Source: Litchfieldella anticariensis FP35 = DSM 16096 (GTDB lineage: Bacteria > Pseudomonadota > Gammaproteobacteria > Pseudomonadales > Halomonadaceae). From it: 64,000 bases of DNA. The DNA lies in contig NZ_KE332392.1 in NCBI RefSeq assembly GCF_000409775.1, positions 102,459 through 166,458 of the forward strand, read 5' to 3'. Positions 7,533 to 16,452 of the stretch are shown here, piece after piece (within the stretch, counting starts at the first letter, position 1; each line of letters starts with the position of its first letter). The notes under the pieces are model-generated. The model did not search any database, was not told where the DNA came from, and saw only the letters and a list, made by a program, of their open reading frames with translations. The position numbers were made by a program, and so were the translations under genes.

Positions 7533-8522
7533 TCAGGCCGTCTCGTCCACCGGTTCCTCTTCGTCCTCGGGTTCGGTGGATGCCACGGGAAGCGCTGGTG
7601 GCTGCCAGTGCTCGGTAGTGAAGGAGCGGTCGATCTGCATGCGTTCGGCGACCATATCGACGAAGCTGCGTACCTTGGGCGAGATGAGGCGTCCCCCCGG
7701 GAATACGGCATTGAGCTCGACTTCCGGGCCCGACCAGCCTTCCAGAACGCGGAGCAGGCGTCCTTCCTGTGGCCCCCAACAGGCCACGATTTCGCTGGCC
7801 AGCATCAAGCCATGACCTTCGATGAGTAAACGCCTCAACACGAAGGGGTCATTGGCCACGGCGATGGGGTCGATGGCGACTTCTTCGTGGCGCGAGCCGT
7901 TTTGTAGTTGCCAGAAATAGCGGTGATTGCGCTGGTCGGTGGATTTCGCCAATACCGGATGAAAGGCCAGGTCCGCCGGCTGGCGTGGTTCCCCGTGACG
8001 GGTGATGTAGTTCTCGCTGGCGTAGACGAACGAGCGATAGCTGGCCAAGGGGCGGGCGACCAGGCTGGAATCCGGCAAGGGGCCGACCCGCAGCGCCACA
8101 TCGATCTGGTTGGCAACCAGATCAAGACGCTCGTTCGACAATACCAGATCGATCTTGACCTCGGGGTACAACAGGCGGAAGTCGCGGATCAGGGTCGAAG
8201 TGAATTCGGTGCACATCGTGAAGGGAGCCGTGACCCGCAGCCAGCCACGTGGGCTGCCTTCGAGTCGATGCACGGCGCTTTCCGCTTCCCCCAGGTCTTG
8301 GGCGATGCGATTGCAATACTCGAAGTAGACAGCGCCGGCCTCGGTCAGGCTCAGCTTGCGGGTCGTGCGGTTCAATAACCGTGCGCCCAGACGTTGCTCC
8401 AGTTCCTGGACCTTGCGGCTTACCGTGGTCTTGGGAATGCGCAGCAACTTCGATGCGGCGGTAAAACTTCCTTGTTCCACGACCTTGGCGAAAATCAAGA
8501 CGTCGTTGAGATCCTGCGACAT
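7533..8522 (-). CDS. LysR-family transcriptional regulator facing the RND operon
   Basis: A 329-residue LysR protein. An N-terminal winged HTH (residues 1-60: FAKVVEQGSFTAASKLLRIPKTTVSRKVQELEQRLG) is followed by a substrate-binding domain of the CrgA/DsdC-like group. The C-terminus carries an unusual acidic tail, EPEDEEEPVDE. The ATG is preceded by GGAG at fair spacing. It is divergent from the RND efflux operon across a 275-bp region, so it is the obvious candidate regulator of that pump. The inducer is unknown. Confidence 0.9.
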   Translation of the reverse strand: MSQDLNDVLIFAKVVEQGSFTAASKLLRIPKTTVSRKVQELEQRLGARLLNRTTRKLSLTEAGAVYFEYCNRIAQDLGEAESAVHRLEGSPRGWLRVTAPFTMCTEFTSTLIRDFRLLYPEVKIDLVLSNERLDLVANQIDVALRVGPLPDSSLVARPLASYRSFVYASENYITRHGEPRQPADLAFHPVLAKSTDQRNHRYFWQLQNGSRHEEVAIDPIAVANDPFVLRRLLIEGHGLMLASEIVACWGPQEGRLLRVLEGWSGPEVELNAVFPGGRLISPKVRSFVDMVAERMQIDRSFTTEHWQPPALPVASTEPEDEEEPVDETA

Positions 8523-8797
8523 GTCATTGTCCTTTCTCCGTGCATGCGTGTCCGGGGAGGAATATCACGTAAAGGCGGGTTGCACGGCGACTATCCCGTC
8601 AATGGAACAGTATTTCCCTCAAAACCCGACTAATCAAGTCATCTTAATCGCTTTATCTTCTTTCACCTCACCAGCGCCGATGATGTCGATTTCACGCCCT
8701 AGCCAACGACTAAGGGCATGAAGGCTATTGATTCATACCTACCACAAACTGATCGGCGTTGGCATAGAAGATAAGCGAAGGCTCAAGAGGGGCACTC

Positions 8798-9997
8798 ATG
8801 AACGTCCACAAGATGTTCCATCATTCGAGCTCCAGGCGAATGCGCATGGTTATCCCCATGCTGCTGGGGTTTGCTTTTCTGGCAGGTTGCGATACCCAGG
8901 CGGACAGTGCGCAGCAACAGCCGCCACCACCTGAAGTCAGCGTAGCCGAGGTGGTAGTGAAGGATGTGCGGTTCTGGGATGAATTCACCGGCCATATCGA
9001 GGCGGTGGAAACGGTGGAACTGCGTCCACGTGTGTCCGGCTATATCGAACGCATCAATTACACCGAGGGCCAGGTCGTCGACGAGGGCGATGTGCTGTTC
9101 GTGATCGATCAGCGTCCGTATCGTGCCGAGCTGGCTCGTGCTGAAGCCGATCTCCAGCGTGCCCAGGCGCGAGCCGAGTTGGCCCGTGCCGAGGCCGCCA
9201 GGGCGGAAACGTTGGCACAGACCCGCGCTATCTCTCGTGAGGAGCTGGATCAGCGTCGTGCGGCGTCGGCCGAGGCCGAAGCCGACGTGCTGGCGGCGCG
9301 CGCCGTGGTCGAGACGGCAAGCCTGAACATGGAGTACACCGAGGTACGTGCCCCGATCGCTGGCCGCACCGGGCGGGCTCTGGTCACTGCCGGCAACCTG
9401 GTGTCCGACTCCACACCGCTGACCAGCATCGTTTCCCTTGACCAGGTTCATGTGCATTTCTTCGCCGACGAGCAGAGCTATCTGCGCTATGGCGCCATGG
9501 AGCGGTCAGGGGAGCGCCCCAGCTCACGGGAGGAACGCACGCCGGTACGCGTCGGGCTGGCTTCCGATGTCGGCTATCCGTATGAAGGCGAGGTGGACTT
9601 CGTCGACAACCAGCTCGACTCCTCGGCGGGAACCATTCTGATGCGTGCCGTACTCGACAACCGCGATGGACGCTTTGCGCCAGGCATGTTCGCGCGCGTG
9701 CAACTACGTGGCAAAGGCTTCGGCGATGCCATGCTGGTCGATGACAAGGCGGTGTTGACCGACCAGGACCGCAAGTATGTCTATGTCGTCGATGACCAGG
9801 GCGTCGCCGTGCGCAAGGACATCAAGCTCGGGCGCATGGCGGAGGGGCTGCGCGTGATTGAGTCAGGGCTCCAGCCCGGCGACCGCGTGGTGGTTCGCGG
9901 TGCGCAGCGCATCTTCTTTCCAGGGATGCCGGTGGCCGCGCAAAGCGTCGATATGAGTGATCCCCAACCGACGGTCGATCTTACGGCCGCTCACTGA
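8798..9997 (+). CDS. RND efflux periplasmic adaptor (MexE/AcrA type lipoprotein)
   Basis: A 399-residue membrane-fusion protein. The signal peptide ends in a lipobox (GFAFLAGC, Cys about residue 31). The barrel-sandwich hybrid half-motifs are RPRVSGYIERINYTEGQVV and YTEVRAPIAGRTGRALVTAG, separated by a long Ala/Glu/Arg-rich coiled-coil hairpin (about 110-185). A beta-barrel and membrane-proximal domain follow. The sequence is closest in feel to MexE-type adaptors. It is the first gene of an adaptor-pump-outer-membrane-channel operon; a 142-bp inverted-repeat element separates it from the pump gene. Expression is probably controlled by the divergent LysR regulator. Confidence 0.92.
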   Translation: MNVHKMFHHSSSRRMRMVIPMLLGFAFLAGCDTQADSAQQQPPPPEVSVAEVVVKDVRFWDEFTGHIEAVETVELRPRVSGYIERINYTEGQVVDEGDVLFVIDQRPYRAELARAEADLQRAQARAELARAEAARAETLAQTRAISREELDQRRAASAEAEADVLAARAVVETASLNMEYTEVRAPIAGRTGRALVTAGNLVSDSTPLTSIVSLDQVHVHFFADEQSYLRYGAMERSGERPSSREERTPVRVGLASDVGYPYEGEVDFVDNQLDSSAGTILMRAVLDNRDGRFAPGMFARVQLRGKGFGDAMLVDDKAVLTDQDRKYVYVVDDQGVAVRKDIKLGRMAEGLRVIESGLQPGDRVVVRGAQRIFFPGMPVAAQSVDMSDPQPTVDLTAAH

Positions 9998-10036
9998 CGG
10001 CTGTTGCCGTTGATGTGTTTCCCGGGGCGGGCGCTA

Positions 10037-10178
10037 AGGCTTGTCCGAAAACTGTCTGCGCTCGCCCATACGGCGTTAAAAATCAGCTCAAAATGCTCAT
10101 TTACAACCACGTAAACTCCGCTTTTTCGCTGATTTTTGCCTTGTCTGGCCATCGCTCGACGACTTTTCGGACAAGCCT
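10037..10178. mobile_element. MITE-like element, copy 1 (142 bp, 15-bp terminal inverted repeats)
   Basis: Perfect 15-bp terminal inverted repeats AGGCTTGTCCGAAAA (10037-10051) and TTTTCGGACAAGCCT (10164-10178) bound a non-coding 142-bp segment. A second, inverted copy with high identity over its whole length lies at 40423-40567, so this is a dispersed repeat and not a chance hairpin. No transposase is encoded, which fits a miniature inverted-repeat transposable element. It sits inside the RND operon between the adaptor and pump genes, where the transcript could fold through the terminal repeats. Confidence 0.8.
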
Positions 10179-10214
10179 AAAAAAAGATGCTCGCCCCGAT
10201 GACGGAGTATTGCC

Positions 10215-13200
10215 ATGGACTTCGCGAAATTTTTCATCGACCGCCCGATCTTCGCCGCGGTGCTGTCGATTCTCCTCTTCATCGCGGGTGCGATCACCAT
10301 ACCGCTGCTGCCGGTCAGCGAATACCCGGACGTGGTGCCGCCTTCGGTGGTGGTGCGCACGGTCTATCCTGGCGCCAATCCCAAGGTCATTGCCGAAACC
10401 GTCGCCACGCCGCTGGAGGAAGAGATCAACGGCGTCGAGGACATGATGTACCTCAAGTCGGTGGCCGGCTCCGATGGTGTGTTGCAGATGACCGTGACCT
10501 TTCGCCCCGGTACCGATCCGGACGATGCGGCGGTCAAGGTGCAGAATCGGGTCAACCAAGCGCTGGCACGGCTGCCCGAGGACGTACGCCGGCAGGGCGT
10601 GACGACGCAGAAGCAGTCACCGACGTTCCTGATGGTGGTGCATCTGACATCAGAGGACGGCCGTTACGACACCCTGTACCTGCGCAACTATGCCCGTCTG
10701 CACGTCAAGGACGCGCTGGCGCGTATTCAGGGTGTCGGTGACGCGCAGATCTTCGGTGGCGGCGATTACGCCATGCGCGCCTGGCTCGATCCGAACAAGA
10801 TTGCCGCGCGCGGGCTCACGGCCGGCGACGTGGTGAGGGCGATGCGCGAGCAGAATGTGCAGGTTTCGGCTGGCCAGCTCGGCGCCGAGCCGATGCCCGA
10901 CAGCGACTTCCTGACCCTGATCAACGCTCAGGGCCGTCTAACCACCGAGCAGGAGTTCAGCGACATCGTGGTCAAGAGCGGCGCCGACGGAGAACTCGTG
11001 CGTTTGGCCGATGTCGCTCGTCTGGAACTGGGCGCCGGCGACTATACCTTGCGCTCGAAGCTGGACGGCAATGACGCGGTCGCTATCGGCGTCTTCCAGG
11101 CACCGGGGGCGAATGCGCTGGAGATCCAGGAAAACGTCATCGCCACCATGGACGAGCTGGCCCAGTGGTTCCCCGAGGGAGTCGAATACGAGGCGGTGTA
11201 CGATACCACCATCTTCGTGCGCGACTCGATCGAGGCTGTGGTCAAGACCCTGCTGGAGGCGGTGCTACTGGTGGTGCTGGTGGTCACGCTGTTCCTGCAG
11301 ACCTGGCGCGCGTCGATCATTCCGCTGATCGCGGTGCCGGTGTCGGTAGTGGGCACCTTCGCCGCGCTCTATCTGCTGGGTTTCTCGATCAATACCCTGA
11401 CCTTGTTCGGCCTGGTGCTTGCGATCGGTATCGTGGTCGACGACGCGATCGTGGTGGTGGAGAACGTCGAGCGCAACATCGAAGAAGGATTGACACCGCT
11501 TGCCGCCGCGCACCAGGCGATGAAGGAAGTGAGCGGGCCGATCATCGCCATCGGCCTGGTACTGTGCGCGGTGTTCGTGCCGATGGCGTTCCTGTCCGGT
11601 GTCACTGGGCAGTTCTACCGTCAGTTCGCGGCGACTATCGCCATCTCCACGGTGATCTCCACGATCAACTCGTTGACCTTGTCTCCGGCGCTGGCGGCGA
11701 TGCTGCTCAAGCCCCACGATGCGCCCAAGGACCGTATGACCCGCTTGATCGACCTGCTGTTCGGCTGGGTATTCCGTCCTTTCAACCGCTTCTTCGGCAG
11801 CAGCTCGGCAAAGTACCAGGGGGCAATTTCACGCATCCTGGGCCGGCGTGGGGCGGTATTCGTGGTGTATGCGTTGCTGCTGGTCGCGACCGGGGTGATG
11901 TTCAATGCGGTGCCGCCGGGCTTCATCCCGACCCAGGACAAGCAGTACCTGATTGCCGGCGTCATGCTGCCGGAAGGGGCTTCGCTGTCGCGCACCGATG
12001 CGATGCTGAGCCAGGTTGGCGAGCTCGCCATGGAGACTGAGGGTGTGACGCACTCGATCGCCTTTCCGGGGCTCAATGCCCTGCAGTTCACCAATACGCC
12101 CAATAACGGTGTGGTGTTCCTGACCTTGGCGCCATTCGCTGAGCGCGACCGCACAGCGGCCGAGATCAACGCCGAGATCAACCAGAAAATCGCTGGCCTG
12201 CAGGAAGGCTTCGCGTTCGCGTTCATGCCACCGCCGATTCTTGGCCTCGGCAACGGCAACGGCTGGCAGATGTTCATCGAGGACCGGGCGGGTCTCGGCT
12301 ACGGCGAGTTGCAGAGCGCGGTGCAGGCGTTCCAGGGGGCTATTGCGCAGACGCCGGGGATGGGCTTCCCGATTACCAGCTACCAGGCCAACGTGCCGCA
12401 GCTCAACGCCGAAGTCGACCGAATCAAGGCCAAGGCCCAAGGGGTACCGCTGACGGAGTTGTTCGATACACTGCAGACCTATCTTGGTTCGACCTATGTC
12501 AACGACTTCAACCAGTTCGGCCGCACCTGGCAAGTGATCGCTCAAGCCGATGCCCCTTACCGTGACAGCGTCGAGGATATCGCCAACCTGCGTACCCGCA
12601 ACGAGCGCGGCGAGATGGTGCCGATCGGTTCGATGGTGCAGATCAGTCAGACCTTCGGGCCGGACCCGGTGCTGCGCTACAACGGCTATCCCGCCGCCGA
12701 TCTGGCCGGCGAAGCGGACCCGCGTGTGCTGTCCTCGGCGCAGGCGATGGACACGCTGAGCGAACTCGCCGCCGAGGTTCTGCCCGGTGGCATGACCTTC
12801 GAGTGGACCGATCTGAGCTTCCAGCAGGCTACCCAGGGCAACGCCGCGCTGGTGGTGTTCCCACTCTCGGTGTTGCTAGTGTTCCTGGCCCTGGCCGCGC
12901 TCTACGAGAGCTGGACCCTGCCGCTGGCAGTGATCCTGATCGTGCCGATGTGCATGCTCTCCGCACTGCTCGGGGTACGGTTCATGGGGGGCGACAACAA
13001 CATCTTCGTTCAGGTCGGGTTGGTGGTATTGATCGGCTTGGCGTGTAAGAACGCCATCCTGATCGTCGAGTTTGCCCGAGAGCTGGAGATGCAAGGGCGA
13101 GGCATCATCGAAGCGGCGCTTGAGGCCTGCCGTCTGCGTCTGCGGCCGATCATCATGACCTCGATCACCTTCACCGCGGCGGTGGTGCCACTGATGCTGG

Positions 13201-13385
13201 GTAGTGGCGCCGGTTCGGAAGTGCGCCAGGCGCTCGGTGTGGCGGTGTTCGCCGGTATGCTTGGCGTCACGCTGTTCGGTCTGTTCCTGACGCCGGTGTT
13301 CTACGTGGCGTTGCGTAAGCTGGCCGAGCGCTTCCGTCGGGCGCCGCAGGAAACCCTGCCAGCGGAGGGCGAATACCGTGCGTAA
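10215..13385 (+). CDS. RND multidrug efflux transporter (inner-membrane pump, HAE1 family)
   Basis: A 1056-residue proton-driven pump. It starts MDFAKFFIDRPIFAAVL, the first transmembrane helix typical of AcrB/MexF. It has two periplasmic porter loops and twelve helices. The proton-relay segment in TM4 is seen as GLVLAIGIVVDDAIVVVENVERN (Asp pair), followed by the family signature GPIIAIGLVLCAVFVPMAF, and the second half repeats the pattern as GLVVLIGLACKNAILIVEFARE (Lys). It is full length for the family. It lies 217 bp after the adaptor gene, with a MITE between, and overlaps the outer-membrane channel gene by 8 bp. MexF-like identity is suggested by overall sequence; the substrate cannot be inferred. 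Confidence 0.95.
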   Translation: MDFAKFFIDRPIFAAVLSILLFIAGAITIPLLPVSEYPDVVPPSVVVRTVYPGANPKVIAETVATPLEEEINGVEDMMYLKSVAGSDGVLQMTVTFRPGTDPDDAAVKVQNRVNQALARLPEDVRRQGVTTQKQSPTFLMVVHLTSEDGRYDTLYLRNYARLHVKDALARIQGVGDAQIFGGGDYAMRAWLDPNKIAARGLTAGDVVRAMREQNVQVSAGQLGAEPMPDSDFLTLINAQGRLTTEQEFSDIVVKSGADGELVRLADVARLELGAGDYTLRSKLDGNDAVAIGVFQAPGANALEIQENVIATMDELAQWFPEGVEYEAVYDTTIFVRDSIEAVVKTLLEAVLLVVLVVTLFLQTWRASIIPLIAVPVSVVGTFAALYLLGFSINTLTLFGLVLAIGIVVDDAIVVVENVERNIEEGLTPLAAAHQAMKEVSGPIIAIGLVLCAVFVPMAFLSGVTGQFYRQFAATIAISTVISTINSLTLSPALAAMLLKPHDAPKDRMTRLIDLLFGWVFRPFNRFFGSSSAKYQGAISRILGRRGAVFVVYALLLVATGVMFNAVPPGFIPTQDKQYLIAGVMLPEGASLSRTDAMLSQVGELAMETEGVTHSIAFPGLNALQFTNTPNNGVVFLTLAPFAERDRTAAEINAEINQKIAGLQEGFAFAFMPPPILGLGNGNGWQMFIEDRAGLGYGELQSAVQAFQGAIAQTPGMGFPITSYQANVPQLNAEVDRIKAKAQGVPLTELFDTLQTYLGSTYVNDFNQFGRTWQVIAQADAPYRDSVEDIANLRTRNERGEMVPIGSMVQISQTFGPDPVLRYNGYPAADLAGEADPRVLSSAQAMDTLSELAAEVLPGGMTFEWTDLSFQQATQGNAALVVFPLSVLLVFLALAALYESWTLPLAVILIVPMCMLSALLGVRFMGGDNNIFVQVGLVVLIGLACKNAILIVEFARELEMQGRGIIEAALEACRLRLRPIIMTSITFTAAVVPLMLGSGAGSEVRQALGVAVFAGMLGVTLFGLFLTPVFYVALRKLAERFRRAPQETLPAEGEYRA

Positions 13386-14820
13386 GCTACTGCCTATCTC
13401 CTTGTCGCTGCTGCTCACGGCTTGTGCCGTGGGCCCCGACTACCAGTCGCCCGAGCTGCCGGAACCTCAATCGCTAGTACGCGCCGATACTTCGCTGTAT
13501 GCCACCGAACCGGTGGAAGCCGAGTTCTGGCAGCGTTTCGATGATCCACTGCTGACGCAACTGGTAGACGACACTCTGGTCACCAATCATGATCTGCGTG
13601 TTGCCCTGGCTCGTTACGATCGCAGCCGTGCCTTGCTACGTGAATCGCGGCAGAACCTGACACCTGACATCACGGCGGAGGCCGGGATAGCGAATCAGCG
13701 CTTGAGTGCCGACCAGATGCCGGGTGTGTCACGAGCCGAGCGTGACGGCGACAGTTTCGATGCCGGGATCTCGGCCTTCTGGGAGCTGGATGTCTTCGGT
13801 CGCGTGCGACGTAGCGTCGAGGCCCAACGCGCCGAGAGCGAAGCCACGGCTGCTGATCTGCGCGCCTTGCAGGTGGTGGTGGTCGCCGAATTGGTCGATA
13901 GCTACTTCCAATTGCGCGGATTGCAGGAGCAGCTTCGGGTCGCACGGGCCAACGCCGACAACCAACGCGAGTCGCTGGAACTGGTGGATGCGCGCCTTGC
14001 TGCGGGACGCGGTATCGAGTTCGACAGCGTTCGCGCCCGGGCACAGCTCGAAACCACACTATCGCGAATTCCGGCACTCGAAGGCGAGATCGCTGCACTG
14101 ACGCATCGTATCGCGGTGTTATCCGGCAAGGAGCCCGGTGCTCTGGTCACCGTGCTGGAAGCGCCGGCACCATTGCCGGCGTTGCCTGACCGGGTCGCCA
14201 CTGGTTTGCCCGGAGAACTGCTGCGCCGCCGTCCCGATATCGCCGCCGCCGAGCGGCGTCTGGAGGTTGCCAGTGCGAGAATCGGCGTTGCCACTGCGGA
14301 TCTCTATCCGCGTTTCACCCTGAGTGGATTACTGGGGACCCATGCGGCCAATACCGATGATCTGTTCAGCCGTGATAGCGAGACACGGCTGATCGCGCTG
14401 GGCATTGATTGGTCGTTCCTCGACATCGGCCGTGTGCGGGCACGCATGGCGGCTGCTGATGCCGACGCCGAAGCCAACCTCGCCCGCTATGAACAGGCGA
14501 TCCTGTTGGCCCTGGAGGAAACCGAAACCGCCATGGCACGCTACGCCCAAGCGCGGCGTGAGCGCGAGCACCTGCAGGATGCCGCCGAAGCCAGCGCTGA
14601 AGCAGCACGTCAGGCACGCCAACGCTTCGAGGTCGGCGTTGTCGATTTCCTGCAGGTCATCGATGCCGAGCGTTCGCGGCTCGAGATCGAGGATAGCCTG
14701 GCGCGCAGCCACACCCGTACCGCCACGGCCCTGGTCGGGCTCTACAAGGCTCTGGCCGGTGGTTGGGAGGAAATGCCGGTCGGTACTGCCGAAGTGCCAA
14801 GCTACGAAGACGCGGGATGA
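13378..14820 (+). CDS. Outer-membrane efflux channel lipoprotein (NodT/OprM family)
   Basis: A 480-residue TolC-like factor. A lipoprotein signal (MRKLLPISLSLLLTAC) is followed by VGPDYQSPELP, the signature start of the NodT subgroup, two outer-membrane-efflux repeats with long Ala/Arg/Glu-rich helices, and the conserved LRRRPDIAAAERRLEVASARIG motif. It uses a GTG start at 13378 that overlaps the pump stop by 8 bp, with GGAGGG upstream. It completes the tripartite RND system by supplying the trimeric channel through the outer membrane. Confidence 0.93.
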   Translation: MRKLLPISLSLLLTACAVGPDYQSPELPEPQSLVRADTSLYATEPVEAEFWQRFDDPLLTQLVDDTLVTNHDLRVALARYDRSRALLRESRQNLTPDITAEAGIANQRLSADQMPGVSRAERDGDSFDAGISAFWELDVFGRVRRSVEAQRAESEATAADLRALQVVVVAELVDSYFQLRGLQEQLRVARANADNQRESLELVDARLAAGRGIEFDSVRARAQLETTLSRIPALEGEIAALTHRIAVLSGKEPGALVTVLEAPAPLPALPDRVATGLPGELLRRRPDIAAAERRLEVASARIGVATADLYPRFTLSGLLGTHAANTDDLFSRDSETRLIALGIDWSFLDIGRVRARMAAADADAEANLARYEQAILLALEETETAMARYAQARREREHLQDAAEASAEAARQARQRFEVGVVDFLQVIDAERSRLEIEDSLARSHTRTATALVGLYKALAGGWEEMPVGTAEVPSYEDAG

Positions 14821-14840
14821 CGTGATAGGGGCAGGAATAG

Positions 14841-14885
14841 AAAAATAGAAAAAAGCAGCCGAATCGGATATTCCGATTCGGCTGC
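14841..14885 (-). terminator. Rho-independent terminator of the mmsA operon
   Basis: A perfect 14-bp stem GCAGCCGAATCGGA / TCCGATTCGGCTGC with a 3-nt loop is flanked on its left by an A-rich run (14841-14854), which reads as a T-tract after the hairpin on the minus strand. It therefore terminates the leftward mmsA transcript, which ends at 14925. The rightward efflux operon meets the same hairpin but has no T-tract after it. Confidence 0.88.
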
Positions 14886-14924
14886 AAGCACAGAGGTTGA
14901 CGTTACGTCATGCCACCGCGGTCC

Positions 14925-16415
14925 TCATGAGGGGAAGGAGAACTGGGCGCCTTCGCGTACCCCGGCCGACGGCCAGCGTTGGGTGACGGTCTTGCGCTTG
15001 GTGTAGAAGCGCACGGCATCCGGCCCGTAGGCGCTCAGGTCGCCGAACAAAGAGCGCTTCCAGCCACCGAAGCTGTGGTAGGACACCGGCACCGGCAGCG
15101 GTACGTTGATGCCGACCATGCCCACCTGGATGTTGTCGCTGAAGTAGCGGGCTGCCTCGCCGTCGCGGGTGTAGATGCAGGTGCCGTTGCCGTACTCATG
15201 ATCGTCGATCAGTTGCATGGCTTCTTCCATGGAGCCGGCGCGGACCACCAGCAGTACCGGCCCGAAGATCTCTTCGAGGTAGCAGGTCATGTCGGGAGTC
15301 ACGCGATCGATCAGGGTGCCGTCGACATAGAAGCCGTCCTCGTGGCCCGGCACCTGCACTCCGCGGCCGTCGACCACGATCTCGGCGCCCTGTTGCTCGG
15401 CGCTGTCGATATAGCCGCAGACTTTCTCCTGGTGAGCCTTGGTGATGACCGGGCCGAAGTCGTTTCCGGCGTCGGAGAAGGGGCCCACCTTGAGGGTTTG
15501 CATCTGCTCCTGCATCTTGCTGATCAGGGCATCCGCAGCCTCGTCACCCACGGCCACCGCCACGGACAGTGCCATGCAGCGCTCGCCGGACGAGCCGAAA
15601 GCGGCCCCGGTCAGGGAGTTGACCACATTGTCCATGTCGGCGTCGGGCATCACGATGGCGTGGTTCTTGGCACCGCCCAAGGCCTGGCAGCGCTTGCCGT
15701 TGGCGCTGGCGCGGCTATAGATATACTCGGCGATCGGTGTGGAGCCGACGAAGCTGACCGCTTGGACGCGGGAATCGTCGAGCAGGGCATCAACGGCTTC
15801 CTTGTCACCGTTGACAACGTTCAGCACGCCGGCGGGCAGGCCTGCTTCCAGCGCCAACTCGGCGATGTAGAGCGTTGAGGTCGGGTCGCGTTCGGAGGGC
15901 TTGAGCACGAAGGTGTTGCCGCAGGCGATGGCCATCGGGTACATCCACAGCGGGACCATGGCCGGGAAGTTGAACGGGGTGATACCGGCGACCACGCCCA
16001 GCGGCTGAAATTCGCTCCAGGAATCGATGCCGGGGCCGGTGTTCTTGCTGTACTCGCCCTTGAGCAATTCCGGCACGCCGCAGGCATACTCCACGTTCTC
16101 GATGCCGCGCTGTAGTTCACCTTTGGCATCGTGCACGATCTTGCCGTGTTCCTGGCCGATCAGCCGGCAGATCTCGTCGGCATTCTCTTCCAGCAACTGC
16201 TTGAAGCGGTACATGACACGGGCCCGCTTCGCAGGCGGGGTATTGCGCCAAGCTGGATAGGCGGCCTGGGCGGCGGCGATGGCGTCCTCGACGGTGGCTT
16301 TGCTCGCCAGGCTGACCTGGCCGGCGACCTCACCGGTGGAGGGGTTGTAGATGTCCTGGGTACGCCCTTCGCTGTCGACACGAGCGCCGTTGATCAGATG
16401 GCCAAGAGTAGTCAT
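14925..16415 (-). CDS. mmsA: CoA-acylating methylmalonate-semialdehyde dehydrogenase
   Basis: A 496-residue aldehyde dehydrogenase of the MmsA group. The NAD-binding region shows ITPFNFPAMVPLWMYPMAIA and VGSTPIAEYIYSRA. The catalytic Cys lies in SSGERCMALS, and Glu at the usual general-base position is replaced as in CoA-acylating family members (LGGAKNHAIVMPDAD). It converts methylmalonate or malonate semialdehyde to propionyl- or acetyl-CoA in the cytoplasm. It is downstream of and co-oriented with an omega-amino-acid aminotransferase, so the pair probably degrades beta-alanine (and beta-aminoisobutyrate/valine intermediates). The ATG has GAGGT upstream. Confidence 0.93.
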   Translation of the reverse strand: MTTLGHLINGARVDSEGRTQDIYNPSTGEVAGQVSLASKATVEDAIAAAQAAYPAWRNTPPAKRARVMYRFKQLLEENADEICRLIGQEHGKIVHDAKGELQRGIENVEYACGVPELLKGEYSKNTGPGIDSWSEFQPLGVVAGITPFNFPAMVPLWMYPMAIACGNTFVLKPSERDPTSTLYIAELALEAGLPAGVLNVVNGDKEAVDALLDDSRVQAVSFVGSTPIAEYIYSRASANGKRCQALGGAKNHAIVMPDADMDNVVNSLTGAAFGSSGERCMALSVAVAVGDEAADALISKMQEQMQTLKVGPFSDAGNDFGPVITKAHQEKVCGYIDSAEQQGAEIVVDGRGVQVPGHEDGFYVDGTLIDRVTPDMTCYLEEIFGPVLLVVRAGSMEEAMQLIDDHEYGNGTCIYTRDGEAARYFSDNIQVGMVGINVPLPVPVSYHSFGGWKRSLFGDLSAYGPDAVRFYTKRKTVTQRWPSAGVREGAQFSFPS

Positions 16416-16452
16416 GTGCTACCTCGTAGTGAAACGTTGTAAGTTGAGGTCT

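Noticed and set aside
14979-15878. A 299-codon open frame antisense to mmsA
   Set aside because: Rich in Val, Asp, Gly and His as expected from reading the complement of a high-GC gene; mmsA itself is unambiguous.
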